A stretch of 64,000 bases of DNA from Streptomyces atratus (GTDB lineage: Bacteria; Actinomycetota; Actinomycetes; Streptomycetales; Streptomycetaceae), in contig NZ_FPJO01000008.1 of assembly GCF_900119365.1 (NCBI RefSeq), positions 235,076 to 299,075 on the forward strand. The letters run 5' to 3'. This document shows, piece by piece, positions 8,702-18,671 of this stretch. The notes under the pieces were generated by a model. That model was given only the letters and a program-made list of their open reading frames with translations. It was not told where the DNA came from and searched no databases. How positions within the stretch are numbered: position 1 is the first letter of the stretch; each line of letters starts with the position of its first letter. Position numbers and translations under genes: made by a program.

Positions 8702-9211
8702 ATGCTGCTGCGTGATGTTGAGTACGGCGACGTCGACGCTTACGTCCGGATGCGATGCGACCCGGCCATGATGGCCGAGCTGGGCGGCCCGTTGCCTCGC
8801 GAGGGCATGGAGGCGAAGGTCCGACGCGATGTTCAAGGAGCAGAGGCGGGAACGGACTGGATCAAGATGATCGTGCCCGATGCGGCCGAGCCGGAAGTGG
8901 TCGCGGGAACCGTGGCCTTGTGGCCCCATGGCGCCGACGCCGAGCGCATCTCCGAGATCGGCTGGATGGTGCTGCCGGAGTTCCAAGGGCGGGGACTCGG
9001 TAAACGGGCCGTTCGGATGCTGCTCGAGCCGGCCCGCGACGACGGCCGGTGGGGGCTCGTGCACGCCTTTCCCGCGACAGCGAACGCTCCGTCGAACGGT
9101 ATGTGCCGCGCACTTGGTTTCAGGTTCCTGGGCGAGGAAGACGTGCCCTTCGCCGGCCGAGTCCTGCGAACCAACCACTGGGTCATCGACCCCCGCACCG
9201 ACCTGGTCTGA
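8702..9211 (+). CDS. GNAT family N-acetyltransferase
   Basis: A 169-aa GNAT. The acetyl-CoA pyrophosphate loop is visible as LPEFQGRGLGKRAVRMLL (the Q/RxxGxG motif), preceded by the beta strand SEIGWMVL and followed by ATANAPSNGMCRALGFRFLGEED, typical of motif A/B of the RimJ-like group. It acetylates an unknown amine acceptor in the cytoplasm. AAGGAG precedes the ATG. It stands alone between a divergent GAP1 gene and a downstream regulator, so context gives no substrate. Confidence 0.88.
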   Translation: MLLRDVEYGDVDAYVRMRCDPAMMAELGGPLPREGMEAKVRRDVQGAEAGTDWIKMIVPDAAEPEVVAGTVALWPHGADAERISEIGWMVLPEFQGRGLGKRAVRMLLEPARDDGRWGLVHAFPATANAPSNGMCRALGFRFLGEEDVPFAGRVLRTNHWVIDPRTDLV

Positions 9212-9355
9212 CACCGGTCTTCGGGCCGCCGATGGCCGGGGACGAAGTGAACCGTGTTCGTGCTCGCTCACGGACAAGGGTGGCTGGGCGGCCGATCGGT
9301 GATCGACGTGATTTGACCTAGCCCGAATAACGACACCCTGGACAGGCTCTGTGTC

Positions 9356-10366
9356 ATGCCGCTGCGTATCCACTTCACCGCCGAAGACCTGACCCGCACC
9401 CGGCTGGCCGGCGGGCCGGGTCCCATGCTGGAGCTGGACATCGCGCTGCGACTGCTGCAGGAAGGCAGCCATCCGACCCGGTTCGGGGCCTGGCGCCGGG
9501 AATCGCTGCGCCGTCTGTCACCGCGAGTCAGGCGGTTGTGCGACCTGATCCCACCGACGGGCTGGACAGTGGAATTCCTCGGCCACGCGACTGCCGACAC
9601 CATCGAAGAAGCGCTGGACCGGGTCCGTGCCACGCCCGCCGCCCATGTCCGCAAGAACATGGAGACCTGGGCCGGACGCGACCATCGGCGCCCCGTGCCG
9701 GCCTGGACACAGTCACTCGGCAGCGACAAGCAACTGCTACTGGAACTGGCCGACACCGCCGCCCACGCACACAAGCACATCATCGCCCCGTATCAGCAGC
9801 ACATCGATGCCCTCAACAGCGCGGACCAGGCACTGCGTGCGCGTCAGGTCGCTCATGGCGGGCTCCAAGCCCTGCTGTCCGGACTCAATCCCCGCTGCAT
9901 CCAGTGGAAGCCGCCCGTTCTGGAACTCACCATGGCCTCCGGCAGTACGGGCGACATCCATCTCGCAGGCCGCGGCCTGCTCCTGATCCCCTCGGTCTTC
10001 GGGGCGGTGTACCCCGCGCTGGACGACACGGCCGAACCCCAGCCGTGGCTGACCTACCCCGTTGGTCTCCGCGATACCGACCTCTTCCTGTCCCCCATCG
10101 ACACGGCGCGAACCCTCAGCACCGTTTCCGACTCGCTGGCCGCCCTTCTCGGCCATACCCGCGCCGTGGTGCTGTGGACCATCGCCCACCGTCCTGGCTG
10201 CACAACCACCGAACTCGCCCGCCACGCCGGTATCTCCCCGTCCAGCGCCAGCGAGCACGCAACCGTCCTCCGCCGTGCCGGCCTCACCCGCACCACCCGG
10301 CATGACAACACGGCCCTCCACACCACCACCCCCGCGGGCCACAGCCTCCTCAACAACGCTGCCTGA
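9356..10366 (+). CDS. ArsR-like winged-helix regulator with DUF5937 N-terminus
   Basis: A 336-aa protein. The opening PLRIHFTAEDLTRTRLAGGPGPMLELDIALRLLQ is characteristic of DUF5937 regulators of actinomycetes. The C-terminal 80 residues form an ArsR/MarR winged helix (ALLGHTRAVVLWTIAHRPGC, TTTELARHAGISPSSASEHATVLRRAGLTRTTRHDN). No metal-binding cysteines are seen, so it is probably not a metal sensor. Codon use is less extreme (several A/T third positions) than its neighbours, which hints at more recent arrival. Target genes are unknown. Confidence 0.85.
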   Translation: MPLRIHFTAEDLTRTRLAGGPGPMLELDIALRLLQEGSHPTRFGAWRRESLRRLSPRVRRLCDLIPPTGWTVEFLGHATADTIEEALDRVRATPAAHVRKNMETWAGRDHRRPVPAWTQSLGSDKQLLLELADTAAHAHKHIIAPYQQHIDALNSADQALRARQVAHGGLQALLSGLNPRCIQWKPPVLELTMASGSTGDIHLAGRGLLLIPSVFGAVYPALDDTAEPQPWLTYPVGLRDTDLFLSPIDTARTLSTVSDSLAALLGHTRAVVLWTIAHRPGCTTTELARHAGISPSSASEHATVLRRAGLTRTTRHDNTALHTTTPAGHSLLNNAA

Positions 10367-10532
10367 CGGCGCATTTCGGGCGCGCGGCGGGCCGTGCCCA
10401 GTGCGCCCGGTTCACCTCAATGGCTCACGTACCGGCCGCCCCACCGGTCGTTGATCGCCTCCGGATCGATCGATTTTCCGAGGGTGCCGCTCAACGGGCC
10501 CAAGGGGCCATCCGAGCAGAGGAGATACTCCA

Positions 10533-10673
10533 TTGAAGCGCAAGACACTCGCCGCGGCGGTCGCCGCCCTGGCCCTGGCCGGTCTCGCCGGTTCGAGCAC
10601 GGCCGACGCGGTGCCCGGCACGGTCTCCGGCGAGTGGAGGCGGGCGACGTCACGGAGTTGGCGCTCTGCCTGA
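10533..10673 (+). pseudogene. Stub of a secreted protein gene (signal peptide only)
   Basis: A TTG-started reading frame of 46 codons with GGAG 8 bases upstream. It encodes LKRKTLAAAVAALALAGLAG, a clear Sec signal peptide, with a possible cleavage site after SSTADA, then only about 20 more residues before a stop. The downstream frame soon loses sense. Most likely the 5' remnant of a gene for an extracytoplasmic protein; a genuine tiny secreted peptide cannot be excluded. Confidence 0.5.
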
Positions 10674-10818
10674 CCCACCGTCCCCGCATGTGACCCGTGC
10701 GATCCGCCGCGCCGCACACCGGTCCCGACTTCGTGTGCGGCGCGGTGCGCACGGGCCTTGACCTCGGCGCTCCGGAAAATCGCTGGTCAGGGGCTCGGCT
10801 CTTCGGTAGGAAGGTGCC

Positions 10819-11457
10819 ATGAGTACTTCCTCCTCCCCGCAGGCCGCCCAGAACCCCGGCCCCGTCGACCGCAAGTCCTTCATCCGCACCACACTCGATC
10901 TGGGAGACGTGGTGCTGCGCCCCTGGAGCCGGGAGGACGCCGGATCGGAAGCCGTGCTGGACGGCCTGGTGGCCGCCGGGGCGGATCCGGCGATCGCCCT
11001 CTGGAACCCCATAGCGACAGCCGACCGGGACGCGGCCCGCGCCTGGGTGGAGGCGCGCGACGGTGGGTGGGAACGCGGCGCGGCCGCCACCTTCGCCGCC
11101 CTGGACGCCGCCGACGGCACCCTGCTGGGCAACGTCACCCTGCGCTGGGTCGACCGCGCGGACGGACTGGCGATGATCGGCTACTGGCTGCTGCCCGCCG
11201 CCCGTGGACGGGGCTTCGCGACCAGGGCGACCGGGGCGGTGACGAGCTGGGGCTTCGCGACGGCCGACGCCCGCCGCATCGAGATCGCCCACGCCGTCGG
11301 GAACGAGACGTCCTGCCGGGTGGCCGACCGCTGCGGCTACCTCCCCGAGGGCACCCTGCGCGACTCCCACCGCTTCGGCGACGGCAAGTACCACGACGAG
11401 CACCTGCACGCCCGCCTGGCCACCGACCCGGAACCGGCCCGGACCGAGGGGGAGTAG
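10819..11457 (+). CDS. GNAT family N-acetyltransferase, RimJ/RimL-like
   Basis: A 212-aa GNAT. A 25-residue variable head is followed by TLDLGDVVLRPWSREDAG, the usual first strand. The acetyl-CoA site is YWLLPAARGRGFATRATGAVTSWGF, and AVGNETSCRVADRCGYLPEGTLRDS is the RimJ-type motif B in which the Asn and the RCGY helix are conserved. The final H..HARLATD stretch is typical of this group. It may act on ribosomal or other N-termini, but the substrate is not deducible. AGGAAG precedes the ATG. Confidence 0.9.
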   Translation: MSTSSSPQAAQNPGPVDRKSFIRTTLDLGDVVLRPWSREDAGSEAVLDGLVAAGADPAIALWNPIATADRDAARAWVEARDGGWERGAAATFAALDAADGTLLGNVTLRWVDRADGLAMIGYWLLPAARGRGFATRATGAVTSWGFATADARRIEIAHAVGNETSCRVADRCGYLPEGTLRDSHRFGDGKYHDEHLHARLATDPEPARTEGE

Positions 11458-11744
11458 CCCGGACGACACCCCCGTACGGCGGTTCGGTGACGACCCCGGG
11501 TGCCTGGGCGCCCCCGGACTGCTGTCCGCCCTGATCGCCGACCGCTCGCCGCCGCCCTCGCCGGACCCGGCGCGGTCCGGACGGGGGAACCGTGCCGACG
11601 GCATGAAGCGGATCTTCGGGCGCGCTTAAGAAAACCTCGATGGACCTGTGGCGCGGGGTGCGGCAGATTTCTCCGTGACGGCCGAGGATGGTGCGCGGCA
11701 GCCGACCGACGCGCGCTGCCGATGTGTCCCGTCCCTCTCGATCC

Positions 11745-11787
11745 TCCCCGGGCCGCAGGCTTTCCACAGGCATGCCCCCGGCCCGGG
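11745..11787. promoter_or_regulatory. Hairpin in the leader of tdh
   Basis: Inverted repeat with 10-bp arms (CCCCGGGCCG and its complement) and a 23-base loop, ending 36 bases before the tdh start. It could be an attenuator, a leftover terminator or mRNA structure around the ribosome site. The rest of the 366-base gap 11458-11823 has one AT-rich patch (CTTAAGAAAACC near 11626) that might be a regulator or promoter site; no gene is seen. Confidence 0.4.
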
Positions 11788-11823
11788 GTACTCAACGCCG
11801 CACCAGCGCAGGGAGCCGCAGCC

Positions 11824-12852
11824 GTGAAGGCACTCGTGAAGCAGAAGGCCGAGCCGGGACTCTGGCTGATGGACGTGCCGGAGCCGGAGACCGGCCCCAC
11901 GGACGTACTGATCAAGGTCCTCCGTACCGGCATCTGCGGCACCGATCTGCACATCCGCAACTACGACGGCTGGGCGCAGCAGGCCGTACGCACCCCGCTC
12001 GTCCTCGGGCACGAGTTCGTCGGCGAGGTCGCGGAGACCGGCGCCGACGTCGTCGACATCAACGTCGGCGACCTGGTCAGCGGCGAGGGCCACCTGGTGT
12101 GCGGCAAGTGCCGCAACTGCCTGGCCGGCCGCCGCCACCTGTGCCGTTCCACGGTCGGCCTCGGTGTCGGCCGGGACGGGGCCTTCGCCGAGTACGTCGC
12201 CCTGCCCGCGTCCAACGTCTGGGTGCACCGGGTTCCCGTCGACCTCGACGTCGCCGCGATCTTCGACCCGTTCGGCAACGCCGTGCACACCGCGCTGTCG
12301 TTCCCGCTGGTCGGTGAGGACGTACTGATCACCGGCGCCGGGCCGATCGGCATCATGGCCGCGGCCGTCGCCAAGCACGCGGGTGCCCGCCACGTCGTCA
12401 TCACCGACGTCAGCGAGGCCCGCCTCGAACTGGCCCGGAAGGTCGGCGTCAGTCTCGCCCTGAACGTCGGCGAGGAGACCATCACCGAGGGCCAGAAGCG
12501 CCTGGGACTGCGCGAGGGCTTCGACGTCGGCCTGGAGATGTCGGGCCGGCCCGAGGCGATGCGCGACATGATCGCGAACATGACGCACGGTGGCCGGATC
12601 GCCATGCTCGGACTGCCGTCCGAGGAGTTCGCCGTCGACTGGGCCCGCATCGTCACCTCGATGATCACCGTCAAGGGCATCTACGGCCGTGAGATGTACG
12701 AGACCTGGTACGCCATGTCCGTACTGCTGGAGGGCGGCCTCGACCTCGCCCCCGTGATCACCGGCCGGTACGGCTACCGCGACTTCGAGGCGGCCTTCGA
12801 CGACGCGGCGAGCGGCCGCGGCGGCAAGGTCATCCTCGACTGGACCTCCTGA
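11824..12852 (+). CDS. tdh: L-threonine 3-dehydrogenase
   Basis: A 342-aa zinc-dependent medium-chain dehydrogenase that oxidises L-threonine to 2-amino-3-ketobutyrate with NAD+. Visible motifs are the catalytic zinc site GICGTDLH and GHEFVGEV, the structural zinc lobe with four cysteines (CGKCRNCLAGRRHLC), the Rossmann loop GAGPIGIMAAAVAKHAGA, and FDVGLEMSGRP. The end GGKVILDW is typical of Tdh. GTG start with CAGGGAG upstream; in-frame codons extend to 11500 but do not look like this family. It is followed 51 bases later by kbl, the next enzyme of the pathway, which makes the assignment firm. Confidence 0.95.
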   Translation: MKALVKQKAEPGLWLMDVPEPETGPTDVLIKVLRTGICGTDLHIRNYDGWAQQAVRTPLVLGHEFVGEVAETGADVVDINVGDLVSGEGHLVCGKCRNCLAGRRHLCRSTVGLGVGRDGAFAEYVALPASNVWVHRVPVDLDVAAIFDPFGNAVHTALSFPLVGEDVLITGAGPIGIMAAAVAKHAGARHVVITDVSEARLELARKVGVSLALNVGEETITEGQKRLGLREGFDVGLEMSGRPEAMRDMIANMTHGGRIAMLGLPSEEFAVDWARIVTSMITVKGIYGREMYETWYAMSVLLEGGLDLAPVITGRYGYRDFEAAFDDAASGRGGKVILDWTS

Positions 12853-12903
12853 CCCGACGCCTCCGAAGACGACGCCACCGCAGACAGCTGGGAGACACCC
12901 CTC

Positions 12904-14097
<1,194 letters not shown>

Positions 14098-14128
14098 CGC
14101 CCGGACGCCCCTGCCCGCAGGCTCACCC

Positions 14129-14157
14129 GGGAACCCCGCCCGGGAGGCGGGGTTCCC
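14129..14157. terminator. Terminator after kbl
   Basis: Perfect inverted repeat with 12-bp arms (GGGAACCCCGCC and its complement) and a 5-base loop, 31 bases after the kbl stop and just before the LysR gene. It separates the tdh-kbl transcript from the regulator. Confidence 0.8.
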
Positions 14158-14182
14158 TCCGTGACCTGGGACAATGGGGCAC

Positions 14183-15115
14183 ATGATCGATTCACGGCGG
14201 CTGCGCATCCTCCGTGCGGTGGCCGACCACCGCACGGTGACCGCCGCAGCCGCCGCGCTGTATCTCACCCCCTCCGCGGTCTCCCAGCAGCTCGCCGCGC
14301 TGGAGCAGGAGACCGGGCACCGGCTCGTCGAACGGGGCGCGCGAGGCGCCCGGCTCACCCCCGCCGGAGAGATCCTGCTGACCCACACCAACGCGGTGCT
14401 GGCCCAGCTGGAACGGGCCGAGGCGGAGCTCGCCGCCTACAACGCGGGGGACGCGGGTACGGTCACCGTCGCCGCGTTCGCCACCGGCATCGGCCTGGTC
14501 CTCGCCCCCGCGATCGCCGAACTGACGCACACCGCGCCCGGCATCCGCGTCCGGGTCCAGGACGCCGAGGGCGACGCGAGCGTGCCGATGGTGCTCGACC
14601 GGCAGGTCGATGTGGCGGTCGCCGTCGAGTACCGGGGCGCCCCGGGCGAGGACGACCTGCGGCTGACCCGGGTGCCGCTGTACTCCGAGCCGTTCGACGC
14701 GGTGCTGCCGGTCGGGCACCGGCTGGCCGACCGGGCGCAGGTGGCCATCGCCGACCTGGAGAAGGACGCGTGGATCGGCCCGTACCCCGGCAACCCCTGC
14801 CACGACGTGGTGGTCCTGTCCTGCGAGTTCGCCGGCTTCCAGCCGAGGCTGGCGCACTCCTCGGACGACTTCCGCGCGGTGGTCGCGCTGGCCGGGGCGG
14901 GAGCCGGGGTGGCGCTGGTGCCGCGGTCGGCGCTGCGGGGGATGGAGCTGGCGGGGGTGGTGGTTCGGCCGGTGGCGGGCAGCGCGCCTACCCGCCGGGT
15001 CTTCGCCGCGGTACGGCAGGGGGCGGAGAGGCATCCGCTGATCGCCCCGGTGCTCGACGCGCTGGCCGCCGCGGCGGCCCGGGAGGGCGCGCTTCCTCTG
15101 CCCGCGTCACCGTGA
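14183..15115 (+). CDS. LysR family transcriptional regulator
   Basis: A 310-aa LysR regulator. The N-terminal HTH is RLRILRAVADHRTVTAAAAALYLTPSAVSQQLAALEQETGH; the co-inducer domain contains TVTVAAFATGIG, VQDAEGDASVPMVLDRQVDVAVA, the substrate-loop YPGNPCHDVV, and GAGAGVALVPRSALRG. An in-frame ATG lies three codons earlier (14174); I chose 14183 because MIDSRRLRILRAV is the usual opening. It follows tdh-kbl in the same direction, so control of threonine or glycine catabolism is possible but not shown by sequence. Confidence 0.9.
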   Translation: MIDSRRLRILRAVADHRTVTAAAAALYLTPSAVSQQLAALEQETGHRLVERGARGARLTPAGEILLTHTNAVLAQLERAEAELAAYNAGDAGTVTVAAFATGIGLVLAPAIAELTHTAPGIRVRVQDAEGDASVPMVLDRQVDVAVAVEYRGAPGEDDLRLTRVPLYSEPFDAVLPVGHRLADRAQVAIADLEKDAWIGPYPGNPCHDVVVLSCEFAGFQPRLAHSSDDFRAVVALAGAGAGVALVPRSALRGMELAGVVVRPVAGSAPTRRVFAAVRQGAERHPLIAPVLDALAAAAAREGALPLPASP

Positions 15116-15134
15116 CACCCCGGGGCAACCGCCC

Positions 15135-17789
15135 TCACATCCGCCGCCCGAGGCCGGACCGGCCGCCGGACGACCCCGGCCACAGCGCCCCCGCACCCGC
15201 CGCGACCGTCACGGCCAGGGCGAGCACCCCGTACCGCTCCGGTGGCAGATACGGCACCGAACCGGTCGCCGACACCGCGAACGCCACCAGCGGGACCGCC
15301 GCGACCAGCGTGCCGATCGCCAGCCCGGCCACCGCCACCAGCCCCGTCTCCAGCACCAGCATCCGCCGCACCTGACGGCGGCCCGCACCGACCATCCGCA
15401 GCAGCCGGAACTCGGCGCGGCGGCCCACCGTGATCAGGGACAGCGTGCTGACCACGGCGAGCAGCGCGAAGCCACCGATCACCCCGACACCGATGATGAT
15501 CATCGCGTTGTCCTGGTCCGAGGACGTGGGTGCGATCCGTACGTCGTCGGCCGTCGCGGGCCGGACCCGCACCCCCTCGTAGGGGGCGAGCGCACGCCGT
15601 ACCGAAGCGGCGGTGGCGGCGGCCGTGCCGTCCGTCGAGCGGATCAGGATCCGCTGGTCGCGAAGGGCCGGGACATGCCCCGCCAGCGCCTCGCGCGGCA
15701 GCATGAACTCACCGAGCCCCAGCGCCCGTTCGTAGAGCGCCACCACGCGGAGCCGTACTTCGGTGCCGTCGCCGAGACGGAGCTTCACCCTGTCGCCGGG
15801 GCCGACATCGAGATCGTCGGCCCGGTCCTCGCCGACCGCCACCGTGCTCCTGCCGGTGAGGTCGGCCAGATCGCCCGCGGTGACCCGCGGATCGAGCGTG
15901 CCGGCCAGCTGGTCCGCCGTCACGCCCAGCACCGGGAACCGGTCGAGCTTCGGATCGCCCATCTCCCGGTGGGCGAGGACGACCCCGGAGCGCAGCACTC
16001 CGGTCGCCGCCGCCACCCCCGGTGCCTCGCGCACGGCCCGGGCCGCACCGGCCGGAAGTCCGGCCGCCGGGCCCGTCACCACCAGATCGGCCCGGAGCGC
16101 GGCGGCGGCCTGCCGGCCGGCGGCCCGCTCCAGCGTCGAGGCCGCCGCCAGCTGTACACAGACGAACGCGACGACCAGCACGATCGGCGTGATCGCCGCA
16201 CCGAGGCGCCGATTGTGCGCGGCGGCGGACCTGGCGGCGAGGAAGCCGGACACCCCACCGGCACGCCGCACCGGAGTGCCGAGGACCCGCATCGCCACCC
16301 GGGCGATCCACGGTCCGAGCAGCGCCACGGCGATGATCAGCGAGGTCGCCGCGCCCGAAGCGGCCACCGCGGCGGCCTGCCCGCCCTGCGCCGTCGCCGC
16401 ACCGGCCGCACTCACGCCCGCCACGGCCAGCACCGACCCGCAGACCGTACGCACCCGCCCCGGCTCGCCCGGCTCGGGAGCACCGGCCGCGCCCAGTGCG
16501 GCGGCGGGCCGCAGCCCGGTGATGGACCTGGCCGCGAGGACCGACACCGGGCGGGCGGCGAGCGCGACGAGCACGGCGGCCGCGGCCGCAGCGGCGAACG
16601 GCAGCCACACCGGTACCGGCAGCGGCAGCGGGTCCGTCGTCAGGAGCGACCGCATCAGCAGCCCCAGCGGTACGGCACCGACCCCGCCCAGCACCGCCGC
16701 GGCACCGGCCACCCGGCTCACCTCACGGCCGACGGCCGACCTGAGCTGCCGGGGCGTAGCCCCGACGGCACGCAGCAGCGCCAGCTCACCGGAGCGCTGG
16801 TGGACCGCCTGGGAGAGCGTGGTGGCGATCACCAGGAGCGCCACCATGAAGACCGTCCCCGTGATGGAGGCGAGCAGCGGCAGCAACTCGTCGCGGGCGC
16901 CGAGCGCGTCCGGGTACTCGGCCTGCCCGCGCTCCGGGCCGGTGAGCACCCGGATCGCGCGGTCGCCACGGGCCCGGTCGGGCAACGCGTCCTCCAGCGA
17001 CGCCCGCAGCGCACCGGTCAGGACCCCGGCCTCGGCGACGATGCCGACGGCGTCGACCGTGCCGGGGTGCCCGGCCAGGGCGGTGAGGTGTTCCTCGGTG
17101 AGGAAGACGGCGGGGGAACCGCCCCCGTGCCCGGCGCCGACGACACCGCTGACGGTGTACGGCCGCGGAGCCCCGTCGACCTGCAAGGTCACCTGGTCGC
17201 CGGTGCCGCTCCCGGTGGCCGCCGCCAGCACGCCGTCGAGGACCACCTCGGTGGCGGTCCTCGGCGCGTGGCCCTCCGTCAGCCGGTACGGGGTGAGCGC
17301 GGCGGCCGCCCAGGAACGGCCGGAGCCCGAGGCCGCGCCGCCCTCGCCGCCCACGGTCACCGGTACCGAATCGTCCGCGACGGCCTTCGCGACGCCGTGC
17401 GCGGCGGCCGCCCTCGCCACCACGGAGCGGTCGAGCCGCACTCGTTCCGGCAGATACGCCGTCGCGGTCTGCGGCTCGCTGCCCCACGGCTTCGCCGTGT
17501 ACGTCACCTGCTGATCGGCCGCCACCACCGCGTCGGCCCCCGCGTAGCGCTCCACCGGCGGCTGCGCCAGCAGCAGCGAGCCCACGACGAGAGCGAAGGC
17601 GCCGATCAGCGCGGCAGCCGCCGTTGTCGCCACGAACACCGCGCCCCAGGCCCGGCGGTGCGCCTTCAGCGACCGCCGGGCGAGGAACGCCGACGCCCGA
17701 CGGACACCGCGCCGTACATCCGGCCCGGGCCGCGCATCCGACCGGGACCGGACCGCCGCGTCGCTCCCGCTTCTGTTCTCCTTGCTCAT
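15135..17789 (-). CDS. ABC transporter permease, FtsX/MacB type
   Basis: An 884-aa membrane protein with two FtsX-type permease halves. A first helix near residues 50-75 (WGAVFVATTAAAALIGAFALVVG) is followed by a large extracytoplasmic domain, then three helices around 305-400 (ASITGTVFMVALLVIATTLSQAV, RSGELALLRAVGATPRQLRSAVGREV). The second half repeats this plan, ending with NAMIIIGVGVIGGFALLAVVSTLSLI, RRAEFRLLRMVGAGRRQVRRML and helices to the C-terminus. The ..ELALLRAVGA.. elements are the coupling motif of the family. Start overlaps the ATPase stop by 4 bases. Such transporters export lipids or peptides or act as mechanotransmitters; the substrate is unknown. Confidence 0.9.
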   Translation of the reverse strand: MSKENRSGSDAAVRSRSDARPGPDVRRGVRRASAFLARRSLKAHRRAWGAVFVATTAAAALIGAFALVVGSLLLAQPPVERYAGADAVVAADQQVTYTAKPWGSEPQTATAYLPERVRLDRSVVARAAAAHGVAKAVADDSVPVTVGGEGGAASGSGRSWAAAALTPYRLTEGHAPRTATEVVLDGVLAAATGSGTGDQVTLQVDGAPRPYTVSGVVGAGHGGGSPAVFLTEEHLTALAGHPGTVDAVGIVAEAGVLTGALRASLEDALPDRARGDRAIRVLTGPERGQAEYPDALGARDELLPLLASITGTVFMVALLVIATTLSQAVHQRSGELALLRAVGATPRQLRSAVGREVSRVAGAAAVLGGVGAVPLGLLMRSLLTTDPLPLPVPVWLPFAAAAAAAVLVALAARPVSVLAARSITGLRPAAALGAAGAPEPGEPGRVRTVCGSVLAVAGVSAAGAATAQGGQAAAVAASGAATSLIIAVALLGPWIARVAMRVLGTPVRRAGGVSGFLAARSAAAHNRRLGAAITPIVLVVAFVCVQLAAASTLERAAGRQAAAALRADLVVTGPAAGLPAGAARAVREAPGVAAATGVLRSGVVLAHREMGDPKLDRFPVLGVTADQLAGTLDPRVTAGDLADLTGRSTVAVGEDRADDLDVGPGDRVKLRLGDGTEVRLRVVALYERALGLGEFMLPREALAGHVPALRDQRILIRSTDGTAAATAASVRRALAPYEGVRVRPATADDVRIAPTSSDQDNAMIIIGVGVIGGFALLAVVSTLSLITVGRRAEFRLLRMVGAGRRQVRRMLVLETGLVAVAGLAIGTLVAAVPLVAFAVSATGSVPYLPPERYGVLALAVTVAAGAGALWPGSSGGRSGLGRRM

Positions 17790-18502
17790 CGCAGCCGGCC
17801 GCCGTCCATCGTCAGCACGGTGTCCGCCCAGCTCGCCGCCACCGGGTCATGGGTGACCATGACGACCGTACGGCCGTCGATCCGCACCGCGTCCCGCAGC
17901 AGGCCGAGCACCAGCGCCGCCGACTCCGGGTCCAGGGAGGCGGTCGGCTCGTCCGCGAAGATCACCTCGGGTTCGGTCACCAACGCCCTTGCCACCGCGA
18001 CCCGTTGCTGCTGCCCCCCGGAGAGCGTCGCGGGGCCCCGCGCCCCGCGGCCCGCCAGCCCGACCCGGGCCAGCAGGTCCCGCCCCCGGGCCAGCACCCG
18101 CTCGTCCGCCGGGTCGGCGCCCGCCAGCACCAGTGGCAGCACCACGTTCTCCTCGATGCTCAGCGAAGGCACCAGATTGAGGGCGTGCGACTGGAAGACG
18201 AAGCCGATCCGGTCCCGCCGCAACCGGGTCAGCGCGGCCTCCGAGAGCGCACCGAGATCGGTGTCCCCGATCCGTACCGTGCCCGAGGACGGACGGTCCA
18301 GACCCGCCGCACACTGAAGGAACGTGCTCTTCCCCGACCCCGAAGGACCCACCACCGCGGTGAAGCTCCCGGCCGGGACCACGCAACTGACCGCGTCGAG
18401 CGCGGTCGTCTCCCGGCCGCGCCGGCCGTGGCGCCGGCTCACCGACTCCAGCCTCAGCGCGGACGACCGCACCGCTGTGATCGTGTCCACCGTTGCCTCC
18501 AC
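17786..18502 (-). CDS. ABC transporter ATP-binding protein, LolD/MacB type
   Basis: A 238-aa ATPase. Walker A GPSGSGKST, Q-loop FVFQSHALNLVPSLSIEENV, signature LSGGQQQRVAVARAL, Walker B VIFADEPTASLDPES, H-loop VTHDP. The FQ..NL.P.L...EN pattern is typical of LolD/MacB-like ATPases that work with FtsX-type permeases, which fits the overlapping downstream gene. The pair is divergent from a two-component system at 18672, and such pairs are often regulated by the neighbouring kinase and regulator. Confidence 0.93.
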   Translation of the reverse strand: MEATVDTITAVRSSALRLESVSRRHGRRGRETTALDAVSCVVPAGSFTAVVGPSGSGKSTFLQCAAGLDRPSSGTVRIGDTDLGALSEAALTRLRRDRIGFVFQSHALNLVPSLSIEENVVLPLVLAGADPADERVLARGRDLLARVGLAGRGARGPATLSGGQQQRVAVARALVTEPEVIFADEPTASLDPESAALVLGLLRDAVRIDGRTVVMVTHDPVAASWADTVLTMDGGRLR

Positions 18503-18671
18503 CTTTCCTTCCCTGCCCCCGTATGGCCCTTCTGACCTGGGTAAACGCTACGAATCCGAGGCCGTCCGCACGAGGGTGCGCGGTCCCGGAACGGGGGTGC
18601 AGCCAGCTCCACCCCGCCTCGGGGGAGGGCCCCACTCCGGCGGTGGGCGAGCCCCCGTAACGTGATGCGTC

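Noticed and set aside
6911..9472. Minus-strand frame of 853 codons across GAP1 and the GNAT gene
   Set aside because: Out-of-frame shadow that crosses two real genes on opposite strands.
11458..11823. tRNA or riboswitch before tdh
   Set aside because: I looked for cloverleaf pairing and for a glycine-riboswitch core and found neither; only a simple hairpin is present.
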